Under the pieces are notes generated by a model that ran no database searches, was not told where the DNA came from, and saw only the letters and a list, made by a program, of their open reading frames with translations. This document shows, piece by piece, positions 10,223-20,949 of a stretch of 64,000 nucleotides of DNA (positions within the stretch are counted from its first letter, which is position 1; each line of letters begins with the position of its first letter). A program made the translations under genes and the position numbers. The stretch comes from Metridium senile (Eukaryota > Cnidaria > Anthozoa > Actiniaria > Metridiidae). The stretch spans positions 8,827,073 through 8,891,072 of the forward strand of contig OX459102.1 in the NCBI GenBank assembly GCA_949775045.1, in the 5' to 3' direction.

Positions 10223-10383
10223 TTCTCAATTTTACTCCGACGAATGAATGGCTAAAGCTCGAAACGACAGTAAAGTCAACATTTTTTACGGTGTTACAAA
10301 TTTCATTACATTACCTATCGTTTATATCAAACACCGCCGCAGCCTATACTATAGTTTACTCGCGAGTTTCCATTTATAATTCA
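10223..10383 (+). mobile_element. Penelope-like fragment, duplicate copy
   Basis: Copy of 7140-7300 carried by the segmental duplication; the hammerhead-like motif is at 10231-10274 with the same GAAACGAC change. Confidence 0.5.
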
Positions 10384-10444
10384 AACAATAGACACATGTG
10401 AGATGCGACGTTTGATCTTCCCTACGGAGCGAAACTGAGGCCAC

Positions 10445-10705
10445 GTCTACACGAATCCGATCCGGCTGAAACCGCATAGAAATATTTGCGTCCACACGAA
10501 TCCGCGTATCCGGAGGATTCAAGTAAAAGTATGCGGTTTCGGTGACCGGATTCACTGGATTCGTGTGGACGATTAGATGGGAAGACTCGTATTGCGTGAC
10601 GATACAAAGGAGCGGCTGCATAGGAGGCTAGTGGACAAAAGGCTGATTCGCATCAAAAAGTATGCGGTTTCAAAAGTATCAGGATCCGTGCTGAGCCGGG
10701 GTCTC
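10445..10705 (+). mobile_element. MITE with GGCCACGTCTACACG end, duplicate copy
   Basis: Copy of 7362-7622 carried by the segmental duplication. Confidence 0.7.
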
Positions 10706-11479
10706 ACATGTGCCGAATCTAAAGCAAATGAATTCAAACAATAGACACATGTGAGCTGGGTGCGACGTTTGATCTTCCCTACGGAGCGAAACTGGACCGG
10801 CTAAGTATGCATGACCAGTGCCAGGATGCTTTGCCTACCGGCTTTCTGTGATTAAATAATTAGTGCCAATTGTTCTAGAAAGTATTCTCAAGAAGGAATA
10901 AAAATCTGAACACGAAAGAAAACTCTTTAAGCATTTACTGGTAGTAAAATGACGCTATCGTGTGGCCTATTCCAAACAAAAGGTTCTGCTCGTTTGTATA
11001 GATTCGGCATATGTGAGATGCGACGTTTGTTCTAGGCCTAATTGACAATACAAAAGACTGCAATTCACAACGGAGGGAAACTAGGGAAACTAGCACATGG
11101 GCAAATTGTAATGCGCATGCGTGTGTTTTGGTTGTAAAAATCATTTGTACGTCGAATGAGAGAATTTTAGGCTGGTATGGAACAATTGGTTTGCAATCTC
11201 ATCTTTCTCAATTATGTTTATGAACCCAATTACTGAGACATAAAATGTTGACCGTCTACTAGTGCGCTGTAGTTAATTATTTCAATCCAACACATTATGG
11301 ATTGCAAAATATCACACGTCAAAGTCCGACTAAAGTGAAAAGAAAGACCACAACTGCGTACTTTCAAGTAGCATGTTTGACGATAAACCAATGTGCAGGT
11401 CAAACTTTTAGTAAAAGTTATAACCAACACGCTACTTTGAATTCTGATTTCTGATTGGTTAATACAGCAAGTAAACAAA

Positions 11480-11860
11480 CATGGCAGCGTGCTTGACGTC
11501 ATTTTGCTACGAGCCAAGTTGGGTTGGTGTGCTAATACGAGCAACATATCATCTACAAGTTTTGTTGCAAAAAGTAGAACGATCTTCTACTTTCTGCAAC
11601 AAACATTTTCAACTTCCAACAAGCCATTTTGACGCGAGTTGGTACGCGGGAGGAAAAACAAGCAACATAGCTTTCCAACTTGTTCTGCAGCGATGTTGCG
11701 AGACAAGTTGAAAAATCGAAAAATCAATCATCGCATCAATCATCGCTCCGCGGACTCCGCGATTCATGCGATATTGATTTCTCTCGTGAAATTCAACGTT
11801 GAATTCCCTCGTCCTCCAATGAATTTACCTATAGAATTTTTATATCTTAAACATCGTGCC
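11480..11860. repeat. CAAGTTG-type and GAATTCC-type palindromic repeat fragments
   Basis: 11500-11715 holds repeated inverted 'caacttg/caagttg' and 'gttgc/gcaac' motifs as in small hAT-like MITEs. 11755-11825 ('cgcgattcatgcgatattgatttctctcgtgaaattcaacgttgaattccctcg', read in pieces) matches, inverted, the palindromic element at 57232-57387. Open frames here are not supported as genes. Confidence 0.5.
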
Positions 11861-12350
11861 CCAAAAATGGACATTTCCATGTTTACATTTCGCAAAACTG
11901 AGCTATTTTGGTAGAAACTCGTTGTCCCTGGATATGATTTCAGGCAGTGTTTACAACATGGTTTAGGCCCTGTTCCACTGTGATAAATTTGACGAACTTC
12001 AACAACCTGTATTTTATAATCTAAAATATTTATCAAGGATGTAATTATGTATTTCGATTTTATGGGAGGCATTAGGGTTTTTTCCTATAAAGCCAACTTT
12101 AATTCTTAATTCAATGCACCTTTCAATACAAATAAAGAATAGTTCGCTAAAATTGTTGTTTTGAGTGAAAATACGCATAAAACCACGTACACAAAATCGC
12201 TTTGGATCACTTTGCGGGACCAAAAGTTACTACTTAAAAAGCTTAGCTTTGCAAAAAATAAACATGTAAAAAGCTATTTCAGAAGTAAATTCGCTGGGGC
12301 ACGATTTTTAAGATATAAAAATTCTAAGATGAATTCTAAGGATTTCCCAT
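11820..12350. repeat. Inverted-repeat element with ATTTTTATATCTTAAA arms
   Basis: Left 'agaatttttatatcttaaacatcgtgcccca' (11835-11865) pairs with right 'tggggcacgatttttaagatataaaaattct' (12294-12326). Interior about 430 bp, no gene recognised. Confidence 0.55.
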
Positions 12351-12484
12351 GCAAAAGTGCCTGCCTCGAGGTAACCTCTAAGGCGGTTTTATCTCCCAAT
12401 ATGATTAAATACAAACAGTATCGTGTTGGTAATGACTTATACTGTTATGTTTACCTAATATATTAAATTAGCGCCCAAGTTCTG

Positions 12485-14132
12485 GGGTGTCTGTAAAACC
12501 CGGAACGTGCCCGGAACACCCGGAACACCCCGGAACACCCCGGAACACCCCCGGAACACCCCCGGAACACTCCCGGAACACCCCAGAAAAGTTAATATTT
12601 ATAAAATTAAAAAAAGAAAAAAGGGAAAAAAGAAAAAAAAAAGAAAGAAAAAGAGAAAGAAAAAAAAGGAAAACAAAAAGGAAAACAAATGAGATTTTTC
12701 AAGTTGTAGTTTTGCAGAATAAATGTCTTTACAGCTCTGCACATTTTCACGTAACTATTGTATCTCATAATTAGGTCTATTGTTATATGCCGTTTTCGAC
12801 GTCGTTTCCGAATTGGTTACTTAAACTCCCTACTATTGTAGTTATCCCGCGTTCATTAGCTAACGGTCTTAGAATACGGTCGTATTATATTCACAATGTA
12901 TTTCGTCGAAAATGACATTTCACTGGCCTGAAAACAAATCAGCGTTGTTTGCAGTAGCACGTAATGAAGTTCTGTACTATGCACTAAGAGCCTGTTTACA
13001 TGGAGATAGGGTCACCCTACCCCTAGAGTCACCCTACTCTATTGTATTCCATGGTTGTGTTTACATGTCAGGTAGGGTGACCCTAGGGGTAGGGTTACCC
13101 TATCAGCTAGGTAGGGTGACCCTCCTTGGAGGGCCAGCTTTTTGCATGTAAACGCTCAAGGTAGGGTGACCCTAGGGGGAGGGCTATGTCGTTCTGGCGA
13201 GTATTTACGAAGATTCCAGTTAAAAGTAATCGTAAATGAGCATTAAAGTGATAAAACTAATGGAAAAGAATAAAATGTAAGAGATCCTGTGACAACGAAC
13301 GCTCCAAACATCACAAATATCGTTCAAAGTAGTCACACGTAGTCTCGCTTACGCAATACTGTACTGGTTGGCGGCTTGATATATAATTCGCTCTTGGGGA
13401 TGCCGTTTGAGCTATAAACATTGATAATAAGAAGCCACATCATTGAAATCCTACAGTCAAGGATACTAAAGACAAAAATATAGAGTTTACAGCGAAAATA
13501 GAAAGTTTAACCGTCATTTTGTTGTTTATTTACCTGAGACGCTAACCCTATATATCCCTAGGGTCACCCTACCTCGTCTCTTTGCATGTAAAGGACGGCT
13601 ATCTATTGGCCCTACCCTTAGGGTCACCCTATCTCCATGTAAACAGGCCCTTAGTGTGGTTTTAGGATTCACAAACTCTGATTTGTTTTCAGTCCAGTGA
13701 AATGTCATTTTCGACGAAATACATTGTGAATACGACCGTATTCTAAGACCGTTAGCTAATGAACGCGGGATAACTCAATAGTAGGGAGTTTAAGTAACCA
13801 CTACGGCAACGACGTCGAAAACGGCATATAACAATAGATCTAATTATGAATACAATAGTTACGTGAAAATGTGCAGAGCTGTAAAGATATTTATTCTGCA
13901 AAACTACAACGTGAAAAATCTCAATTTTTTTCCTTTTTGTTTTCCTTTTTTTTCTTTCTCTTTTTCTTTCTTTTCTTTTTTCCCTTTTTTCTTTTTTTAA
14001 TTTTATAAATATTAACTTTTCTGGGGTGTTCCGGGGTGTTCCGGGGTGTTCCGGGAGTGTTCCGGGGGTGTTCCGGGGTGTTCCGGGGTGTTCCGGGTGT
14101 TCCGGGCACGTTCCGGGTTTTACAGACACCCC
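12485..14132. mobile_element. 1.65-kb long-TIR element with 8-bp target duplication AAGTTCTG
   Basis: Ends GGGTGTCTGTAAAACCCGG (left) and its complement ending CAGACACCCC (right); AAGTTCTG flanks at 12477-12484 and 14133-14140. The inverted arms run several hundred bases and each begins with a decamer array of 'cggaacaccc' type (12504-12585; complement at 14025-14110) followed by an A/G-rich tract (12590-12690; complement 13920-13995). The centre, roughly 12985-13660, has further inverted 'gcctgtttacatggagatagggt' ends and many 'tagggtgaccct' palindromes, suggesting another element inside. Frames rich in PGTPRNTPEH or KRKKERK are repeat artefacts. The 8-bp duplication suggests hAT, not proven. 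Confidence 0.75.
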
Positions 14133-14412
14133 AAGTTCTGGTCCTTTTATCCACTTTTGTCAGACTTTGACGTGTGATATTTTTCCATCCGGAGTTTGTT
14201 CGATTGAAATAATTAACTACAGCGCACTAGTAGACGGTCAACATTTGATATCTCAGTAATTCGGTTTTTGAACATAGTTGTGCAAGATGAGATTGCAATC
14301 TAAATGTTCCATGACAGCATAAATTCTTTCATTCGACGTGAAAAGGTCTGAATTTTAGCATCAAAACAAACGTATGCGCATTACAATTTGCCCATGTGCT
14401 AGGGAAACTAGA

Positions 14413-16720
14413 AGGCCAAACTAGAATCGGTATATGCATCACAGGGAGCCCAAGCTCGTCACTTGTGATCGATGTTTTACGGTATATAACGGTATGGAGT
14501 CACGAAATTTCATTTCGCTGTGCCTCAAATATACAATAATAAATTTTTACGTAGATAGTTGTGTATAACTGTTTTCTATATTCTGTGACCGAGTTTTAGC
14601 TCAAATTTTGAAGAAAACATCCCACCACCTTTTTGCTCTTTCTGGGATATTTTCGTTTGTATAAATAAAGACAGAAAAGTCGAACGATCCGACTAAAATC
14701 ACTGGCATTAGGGATCAAATGCCTGGGATCGGGGATCACATAGTCAGAATCAGCTGAAAAAAGGACAGTAGTAAGAAAAGCGAAGGTTTACAAAGTACTT
14801 TCGATTAAGACTGAGAACTTTCTTACTTAGTCTGTCTTAGAAGTACAAGAAAGCGGAGTAGAAAATAGTGACAGTTTTGAGCCTTTTAAAGCCTTCAGAT
14901 GAGCCTTTAGCCGATAAAATTGGTTAGCAAAATCGCTACTACGCAGGCAGAGAAATTAAAAGATCGTGGAGCATTCAAAATAGCTTTAATCTCGATTCAA
15001 TCGAGGCTAAAAAGTCGCCGTACAAAGAGCCTTCCTGATGACCGATGATAGTTACAACAGTTAACGTTTATCTATTGCAATCATAAATCGTTATATGATG
15101 GTATACGATGTTTCCCCGAAATGTTTTAATCATGCTCGGAGTTCTTTTTGCACTTTTTCTAGGGGTTGAAGTACTGATAATTGCGAAGTTAAACAACTTA
15201 AAAGCGGAGTTTTGTGTGTTGAAATTGATGGTTGCCTCGAGTCCGTCCAAAACAAACTTGTACTACATGTAAACTATATGAAATAGAAGTGAATCTGACT
15301 TTACATCCAGGATTTCATCCCGTGTATATTCATATGTTTAAATCGCTGGTCATTACGATCGCCAGCGGCTAAATACAGAACGACTGACTGAAGACAGTTA
15401 GTGAAAAAATCACACAAAACATCCGGCTTGAAACAAACAGTGATGTTTTACAACTACTACCGTTTCAACGCTTCAAATTTTCAATGATTTCCCCTGATAA
15501 CATTCCCGTTTTATCCATTTGTAGTTGAACATATTTTTATAATAAAATGCCATTTTGAACTCATAAAAAGTGCTCCATAATAAAGAATACAACAACAACA
15601 ACAAAATAATAATTTGTGATAAGTTATCATAAATTGTTTTTATAAGTTGACACTCAATGATTCAATGACTAGTTTTAGCAATCTTAATTCTAAAACTACT
15701 TTAAATCCATTTTGAAACTTGATTACAAGTATTATTAGTATCAGAGTTAAATGATTAACTTGACCGGCGGCCTCTCGCTAGTTTTTTCAACCCGGCGATC
15801 ATTAGTAATTACCGTACGCGAAAATCTAACTCGTGACACTATAGAACGGCTTTCTTTAGAAGTTATATAAACAGTTCAATCATATTTCAATATAATATCT
15901 TCAAAGTAGAATATAGCAAAGATTTCAGTTATACTTATACTATTTCAGATGCCATGATACATTTGCCATAGTTTGAAACGCTTCATTACCATTCGTACGC
16001 GTTGTTTCTGCTCGACATTTGTTTTGGTTCTTCATCCTATAAATCTAGGCTTGAACAGGGTATAATTCCAACTTCAACTCTTATTAGATGAGCCAGATGT
16101 TTATTCAATTCACTAAAAAATATTTCAGGGAATAATTTTGGGGTTTGCCGTTGAAAAGACTACTGCTAAAGTAGCAGAACGAGTCTTTGTCAAACCAAGT
16201 TGACGCTTTTATGTCTTCTCGCTTTAGCAAGCGTATGATCTTTGCCCAAATATATTAATGCAGTCGAATGCCTCTCTTGTCCTCTACTCAGTATTAGAAC
16301 AACCTCCCAGAACGGATCTGCTTGGCACAGTATCTAAAAAACTCCAGTAAAACGATGATACGTTTACTGAAGTCCGCATACTAGCCTTTGTACAAGCTGC
16401 GAGATAGTCCCGAATTTACGTCATCAATGACCTAGAACCAGTCTCTTCAAAGGCCCAATTCCCGGCCAACCCGAAGGGGCGCGGTCAATTTTAAAGTTTA
16501 GAGCGCTATTTCTCCGCGAATAAATGTTCAAATCCTTTTTTTTTTGCATTTCATGACTTAGCTATATATCAACTTCTTAAATCGCCAAAAAACCGCGAGA
16601 GTTCATATACACTTTAAGAGGGGATCAAAATACGCGAGCTTTTGGGATCGGGGATCAATTTTTTGTAAAAAAAAATCGGAATCAGTCACGAGAAAAACTC
16701 CCTCGTCACTGACCCTGAGT
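14413..16720. other. 2.3-kb stretch without a recognised gene
   Basis: I see no supported exon. The - strand 60-residue frame at 15068-15250 has no recognisable domain. Two degenerate 'gggatcggggatca' motifs occur at about 14700-14740 and 16620-16660, which may be ends of a decayed element. Otherwise AT-rich spacer. Confidence 0.5.
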
Positions 16721-16727
16721 TGTCTTT

Positions 16728-16965
16728 TGACGAAGAAAGGCTTTAAAGCTCGAAATGTTATTTAGCATTTTTTTTAAGTGTTTCAAATTTCATTCTATTA
16801 CCTATCGTTTATATTAAACACCGACGCAGCCTATACTAATTTACTCGCTAGTTTCTATTTCTATTTTTTACGGTGTTATAAATTTCATTCTATTACCTAT
16901 CATTTATATCAAACACCGACGCAGCCTATACTAGTTAACTCGCTAGTTTCTATTTATTCATAAAG
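16728..16965 (+). mobile_element. Penelope-like terminal fragments, partly tandem
   Basis: A decayed 'ttgacgaagaaaggctttaaagctcgaaatg' motif (read in two halves) is followed by two tandem copies (16784-16862 and 16869-16955) of 'aatttcattctattacctatc.tttatat.aaacaccgacgcagcctatacta'. The same sequence occurs at 7195-7290, 10278-10372 and inverted at 24150-24240. Confidence 0.5.
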
Positions 16966-17347
16966 ATTTACCAAATCAAAAATAAATTACAAACGAGTAA
17001 TCCTAAATTGGTCCTAAATGCTGCAAAAATAATCCATAATCCTTAAACTTTTGGGTCAATAATCCATATCCCTGCTCTAAAAACTAATGATAATCCATAA
17101 TCCTAAAACCTTAACAGGGCCTCGTTAATATTAATCAGCAAACCATGCAACAAATAGCTGACACAGCTTTTTTTCACACATTATCCATCGTAGTTAGATA
17201 TCTTCACAAATAGACCTGATAAATAACAAGAGCCTGTAAATAATCAAAATTCTTGATTTTTCTCCTTGAATCTTTTTCACAATTATATATTTTAATTATC
17301 GCGTTAATTTTTTTTCCTCAATCCACCCGCTGAGTAAAATCTTTCAT

Positions 17348-17355
17348 TATATAAA
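17348..17355 (+). promoter_or_regulatory. TATA box of array copy 1
   Basis: TATATAAA 64 bp before the copy 1 ATG; the surrounding 'tatataaat.gca....ttt.aaggcatttctgcca' block is shared with copy 4 (TATA 52706-52713). Copies 3 and 5 lack this block although their more distal upstream sequence ('ttatccattgta.tc.gatatcttcaaaaatagacct') is conserved in all four. Confidence 0.5.
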
Positions 17356-17789
17356 TGGCAGTGGTTTGAAGGCATTTCTGCCATTGTTTACACGACTAAG
17401 AGCTAAAAAGAATGAAACTAGCCGCAGATTGTAAGCTCTTTGGAGTTTTTGAAATCTTCGTCATTTTGTTCACTTGTGGAGTAGGTTCAAGCCTTGCAGC
17501 GAAACCAGGGAGTCTAAAGCACGATCCAGTCCACAAATATGGCTTTGTCAAACATGAAAACAGTTATTTGAACGTGAACGCTGCGTTTAGCCAAACCGTT
17601 AGTAGTCTTGGAGAATGTGGACATCTATGTGCTAAGTATTCCAAGGGATTTTCGTTTAACTCTCGTGCACTTGAAGGGCCTACTTTTCATGGACAGTATG
17701 CTTGAGGTTCTTGACTGCAATAAGTACAACGATTCAACAAAGTTTGTCAAGAAAACTGGAGTTTTACATTACAGCATTTTTGTAAGTAT

Positions 17790-18340
17790 TTCTCTTCTCT
17801 TTTCTTCTCTTCTCTTCTCTTCTCTTCTCTTCTCTTCTCTTCTCTTCTCTCTCTCTCCTCTCCTCTCATCTCTCTTCTCTCTTCTCTTCTCTTCTTCTCT
17901 TCTCTTCTCTTCTCTTCTCTTCTCCTTCTCTTCTCTTCTCTTCTCTTCTCTTCTCTTCTCTTCTCTTCTCTTCTCTTCTTCTCTTCTCTTCTCTTCTCTT
18001 CTCTCTCTTCTCTCTCTTCTCTTCTCTTCTCTTCTCTCTCTCTCTTCTCTTCTCTTCTCTTCTCTTCTCTTTCTCTTCTCTTCTCTTCTCTTCTCTTCTC
18101 TTCTCTTCTCTTCTCTCTATTCCTTCGTCTCTTCTCTTCTCTTCTCTTCTCTTTCTCTCTCTTCTCTCTTCTCTTCTCTTCTCTTCTCTTCTCTTCTCTT
18201 CTCTTCTCTCTCTTCTCTTCTCTTCTCTCTTCTCTTCTCTTCTCTTCTCTTCTCTCTCTTCTCTTCTCTTCTCTCTTCTTCTCTTCTCTTCTCTTCTCTT
18301 CTCTTCTCTTCTCTTCTCATCTCTTCTCAAATCAACTCAT
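17790..18340 (+). repeat. (TTCTC)n polypyrimidine array in intron 1 of array copy 1
   Basis: About 540 bp of TCTTC/TTCTC pentamers with short slips, starting a few bases after the gtaagt donor. Copies 3, 4 and 5 have the same short seed ('tttctcttctcttctc') at the same place, so this is a local expansion. Apparent 300-residue L/F/S and R/E/K frames are artefacts. Confidence 0.95.
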
Positions 18341-19043
18341 CTCAACTCAACTCATCTCATATCTTCTCATATCATGTCTCAAATCATGTCACATTTGTAG
18401 AGTCCTTGCGAATCCCAGCCGTGTCTGAACGGAGCAACTTTCAAGGCGTTGTACTAAGAAGACCGATTTCAAGTGCATGTGTTCACCGGGATCTTACGGA
18501 ACATTTTGTGAAATAGGTAATATTTTATATTCTTGTATAATTATTATCAAATAACTCGAGATCACCTTGTTGTGATATTATGAGCATATATCAAAACATA
18601 CAAATTTATTTGCTTACGATCAATATTCTCGTCAAGAACACAAAGTTTTGTATCTAAACACGACAATCGAAGCATAGTTAGTAGAGGGAAATGGTTATGA
18701 AGCCCTTTGTTGTACACTTTTTTTCAAGCGTGACCGTGCATAATCTTTTGTTTCGCAATTGTTTTAGCCATATTGGATCACGCGTCTGAGTGAACAGACC
18801 AAAAATCATTATTTTGGCTGTTGCTTCAAAATACTCAAAGATTTAGAACAAATATTACAATATTCCTTACAATAATCTCATAGAAAGAGTTTATGTTGAC
18901 TCATTTTGCAATTTTGATTGGCCATAAAGAAAATGTTGTGCACGTTCAAGACCGGTTCAACTTCGAAATGCAAACAAAGAAGTACAACAAAAGGTTTCCT
19001 AACCAGTCCCCTCTATTAACTATGATCGAAGTGTTAACAATAA

Positions 19044-19131
19044 CGCTGTACCAGCCAATGGCGGTAAAGACTGTGAAGGAGTAAATAAGCTTAAGGAGAC
19101 GAGATCATGTAACACTCACCCATGCCCAGGT
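19044..19131 (+). pseudogene. Half TSR exon remnant, copy 1
   Basis: Begins abruptly at 'cgaagtgttaacaataa', an intron sequence, and continues as the 3' half of a TSR exon ([11 protein letters not shown]...[12 protein letters not shown]). The same breakpoint is seen in copy 4 at about 54573-54651, so the deletion is shared. Confidence 0.75.
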
Positions 19132-19436
19132 GATGATAATGATGATCACTTCGGCACAGCATTTGTGGGTATATTGAATGCAGCTGAGGGAGGGTCAAAT
19201 GGAACAAATTCTGACCGCCAATGAGGTCAAAAGAAATTAACAGGAAATGACGAAAAATTCCACTGCAAAACCATTTTTTCTCCAAATACTCGAGCTCGTA
19301 TAAAAATAATCGAGCAAGGTCTCAATTAACTCTCAAAACATTCTTGGCCCTGGTTATATTAGTCATGCTCTTCAGCTTTATTTCCCGACTAGCTGCTCTT
19401 TTAAAGCCACGAATCCATTACAATCTTACGACATTA

Positions 19437-19560
19437 GTCGGACAGTTATAGTGACAGTGATAGTGACATCGTCAGTGACAGTGAAACTGACAGTGACAGT
19501 AACATTGTCAGCGACAGTGACACTAACAATCACAGCGACAGTGACAGTGACAGTGTTAAT
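19437..19560 (+). repeat. (GACAGT)n imperfect hexamer repeat
   Basis: Runs of 'gacagtgacagtgata'-type units; shorter 'gatagtgacagtgacag' runs sit at the corresponding place upstream of the last exon in copies 2 to 5, so the seed predates the duplications. Confidence 0.75.
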
Positions 19561-19636
19561 ATGATCGTGCATATTATGATCATGGTAGTGTTAGTGATAG
19601 TTGCTGGTATAACGTGTTTTAATTGATATATAAATG

Positions 19637-19760
19637 CACTGCAAAAACGGCTGAATAGATACACCTCACTATATTGAGTAAATCATGCATTCAGGATAAC
19701 ACTTTATAGTGAGTTAACCCCTTTATAGTGAGGTGTATCTACTCAGCCGTTTTTGCAGTG
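19637..19760. mobile_element. MITE with CACTGCAAAAACGG ends
   Basis: Left CACTGCAAAAACGGCTGA and right TCAGCCGTTTTTGCAGTG enclose 124 bp with further palindromic 'acacctcactata' blocks. CACTGC-type ends recall EnSpm/Chapaev (CMC) elements, but no convincing target duplication is visible. It abuts the last exon of copy 1, leaving only 19 bases to the exon. Confidence 0.65.
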
Positions 19761-20154
19761 TGGTGGTTTATTTTTTTAGTTTGGCAAGAGTACACACAAG
19801 TACGCGCAAGTAATCGTGTGTTCATCGGCAACCCAAAAAAACAAACAAGAATGTAAAGATGCATGTACCGGAGACTGTAAAGCTGTTGAATGGTGGAGTA
19901 CAGGGGGTTTACGGTGTTTTAAGTGTAAAGATCCCTCACTAAGGGAGTCTTATACTAACGAAGGCATACTCGGCTATCCTCCCTATGTGATGATTAAACC
20001 CTATAGGATGTTGTTTCTAAAACCGACATAGAGCTATTTAAAAACAACGTTGAATACTGAATAGGGTATTTCAAGTCCAGAGGGCATTGAGGGTGTCATT
20101 AAATTGAAATAGCCGGAGTCAACAGTAACACGAGTGGTCCCACGTACTAAGCGT

Positions 20155-20600
20155 CTTGTACTTTCGGGGGGTACATGCTCCCATACCCCATGTTCCCTTG
20201 ATTTTTTTCTCCCTCGTTCCCCATAAGTAAAATAACTGTTTCCCTAAAATGTTTTACCTTATGTTCCCTTGAACCCCCAAAACTATTGTTTTTATCATAT
20301 TTTGTTCCCTTGTTTCCTGAAAATAATTTGGCAGTATAGGGATACTGTTCTCTTAAAATAAATGTGCTTGTTCCCTTGATCTCTAAAACCCCATGGGAGG
20401 GGCTCGTAAACTTACTATGGAAATCAGTAGACTGGTAATCATGCCCCCAAAATTCCGTCCACGTGACCAATTTTTTTTGTACCATGTGATCGCTTCTGGC
20501 CAATCATTTTGCTCAAAATTGGTCATGTGGTACAAAAAGACACACCCCCAAGGCCAAATTTTCAACGTACATTTAACCACTCTAGTGATTTTCATAGTAA
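20155..20600. repeat. Dispersed inverted-repeat fragments, no gene
   Basis: 20160-20400 is rich in 'gttccctt' and 'cccat' motifs and bounded by 'ggggggtacatgctcccat' and 'ccccatgggaggggc'. 20450-20600 carries 'gtaccatgtgatcgcttctggccaatcattttgctcaaaattggtcatgtggtac', read in pieces, also found at 33940-34045 and 62140-62190. No coding sequence supported. Confidence 0.5.
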
Positions 20601-20656
20601 TGTTTTAGACAGGCGGTTTATTGGTAAAAAGAAGTTGAATACCGCCGAATATACAA

Positions 20657-20940
20657 CATCCTCGGGAACCCAGGGGTAATTTTCTGTCGCTCGTTTCTCG
20701 CTCCCAGAATAAATACCCTTGGGAACGTAGTCTGTTGGAGCTTGTACCGGAAGTCAAAATTCAGCTCTTTCCTGATTAACAAGGTTGACCAATAAAAATC
20801 AAGATAACCATTCAAAGAAAGTCGTTAAATAAGTTTGAATTTTAAGTTTGAACCAGCTCCAACAGACTACGTTCCCAGGGGTATTTTTTCTGGGAGCGAG
20901 AAACGAGCGACAGAAGATTACCCCTGGGTTCCCGAGGATG
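20657..20940. mobile_element. Mutator-like MITE with 9-bp target duplication AATATACAA
   Basis: Inverted ends CATCCTCGGGAACCCAGGGG ... CCCCTGGGTTCCCGAGGATG extend inward about 85 bases each. The flank AATATACAA is repeated exactly at 20648-20656 and 20941-20949. Long inverted ends plus a 9-bp duplication are the pattern of Mutator-like elements. No transposase, 284 bp. Confidence 0.8.
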
Positions 20941-20949
20941 AATATACAA

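Larger units (their letters stand above)
8092..11164. repeat. Tandem segmental duplication carrying an F-box gene, unit B
   Basis: Second copy of the 5043-8084 unit, head to tail. It starts inside the MITE ('ctctttatccaagtggtag') directly after the last shared bases of unit A, and ends at 'tacgtcgaatgagagaa', after which the sequence becomes unique ('ttttaggctggtatgg'). Confidence 0.92.
11080..14412. repeat. Long outer inverted repeat around nested elements
   Basis: Left arm 11080-11345 and right arm 14141-14412 are reverse complements with modest divergence. Paired blocks include 'tagcacatgggcaaattgtaatgcgcat', 'gaccgtctactagtgcgctgtagttaatt' and 'tatcacacgtcaaagtc'. Between the arms lie a second MITE (11820-12350) and a 1.65 kb element with its own target duplication (12485-14132). 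No transposase frame is visible. Confidence 0.75.
17412..20031 (+). pseudogene. PAN-EGF-TSR family, array copy 1 (pseudogene)
   Basis: Pieces of the family gene in order: exon 1 at 17412-17781 (signal peptide and PAN-like module), EGF exon at 18401-18516, a 3' half TSR at about 19044-19131, last exon from 19780. It is broken in several independent ways. A 2-base deletion after HGQYA gives a TGA in exon 1. The EGF exon has a stop after the ALY codon, an extra base, and Phe in place of the third cysteine. No complete TSR remains. The last exon has one extra base in an A run before [11 protein letters not shown] and a shifted stop. A 9-base in-frame deletion removes YSN relative to copies 3-5. 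The start uses ATGAAACTAGCC: one base lost relative to ATGAAACATGGC puts the former upstream ATG in frame. Intron 1 has swollen with a TTCTC array. Transcription is possible (TATA box), but a family protein is not. Confidence 0.85.

Noticed and set aside
12487..12774. Pro/Thr/Glu and Lys-rich frames, mirrored at 13752-14154
   Set aside because: Translations of decamer minisatellite and purine tract in the inverted arms of a transposon.
15068..15250. 60-residue - strand frame
   Set aside because: No domain, signal, repeat or splice support.
17608..18516. 300-residue Leu/Phe/Ser frame and its Arg/Glu complement
   Set aside because: Pure product of the (TTCTC)n array plus read-through from the frameshifted exon 1.
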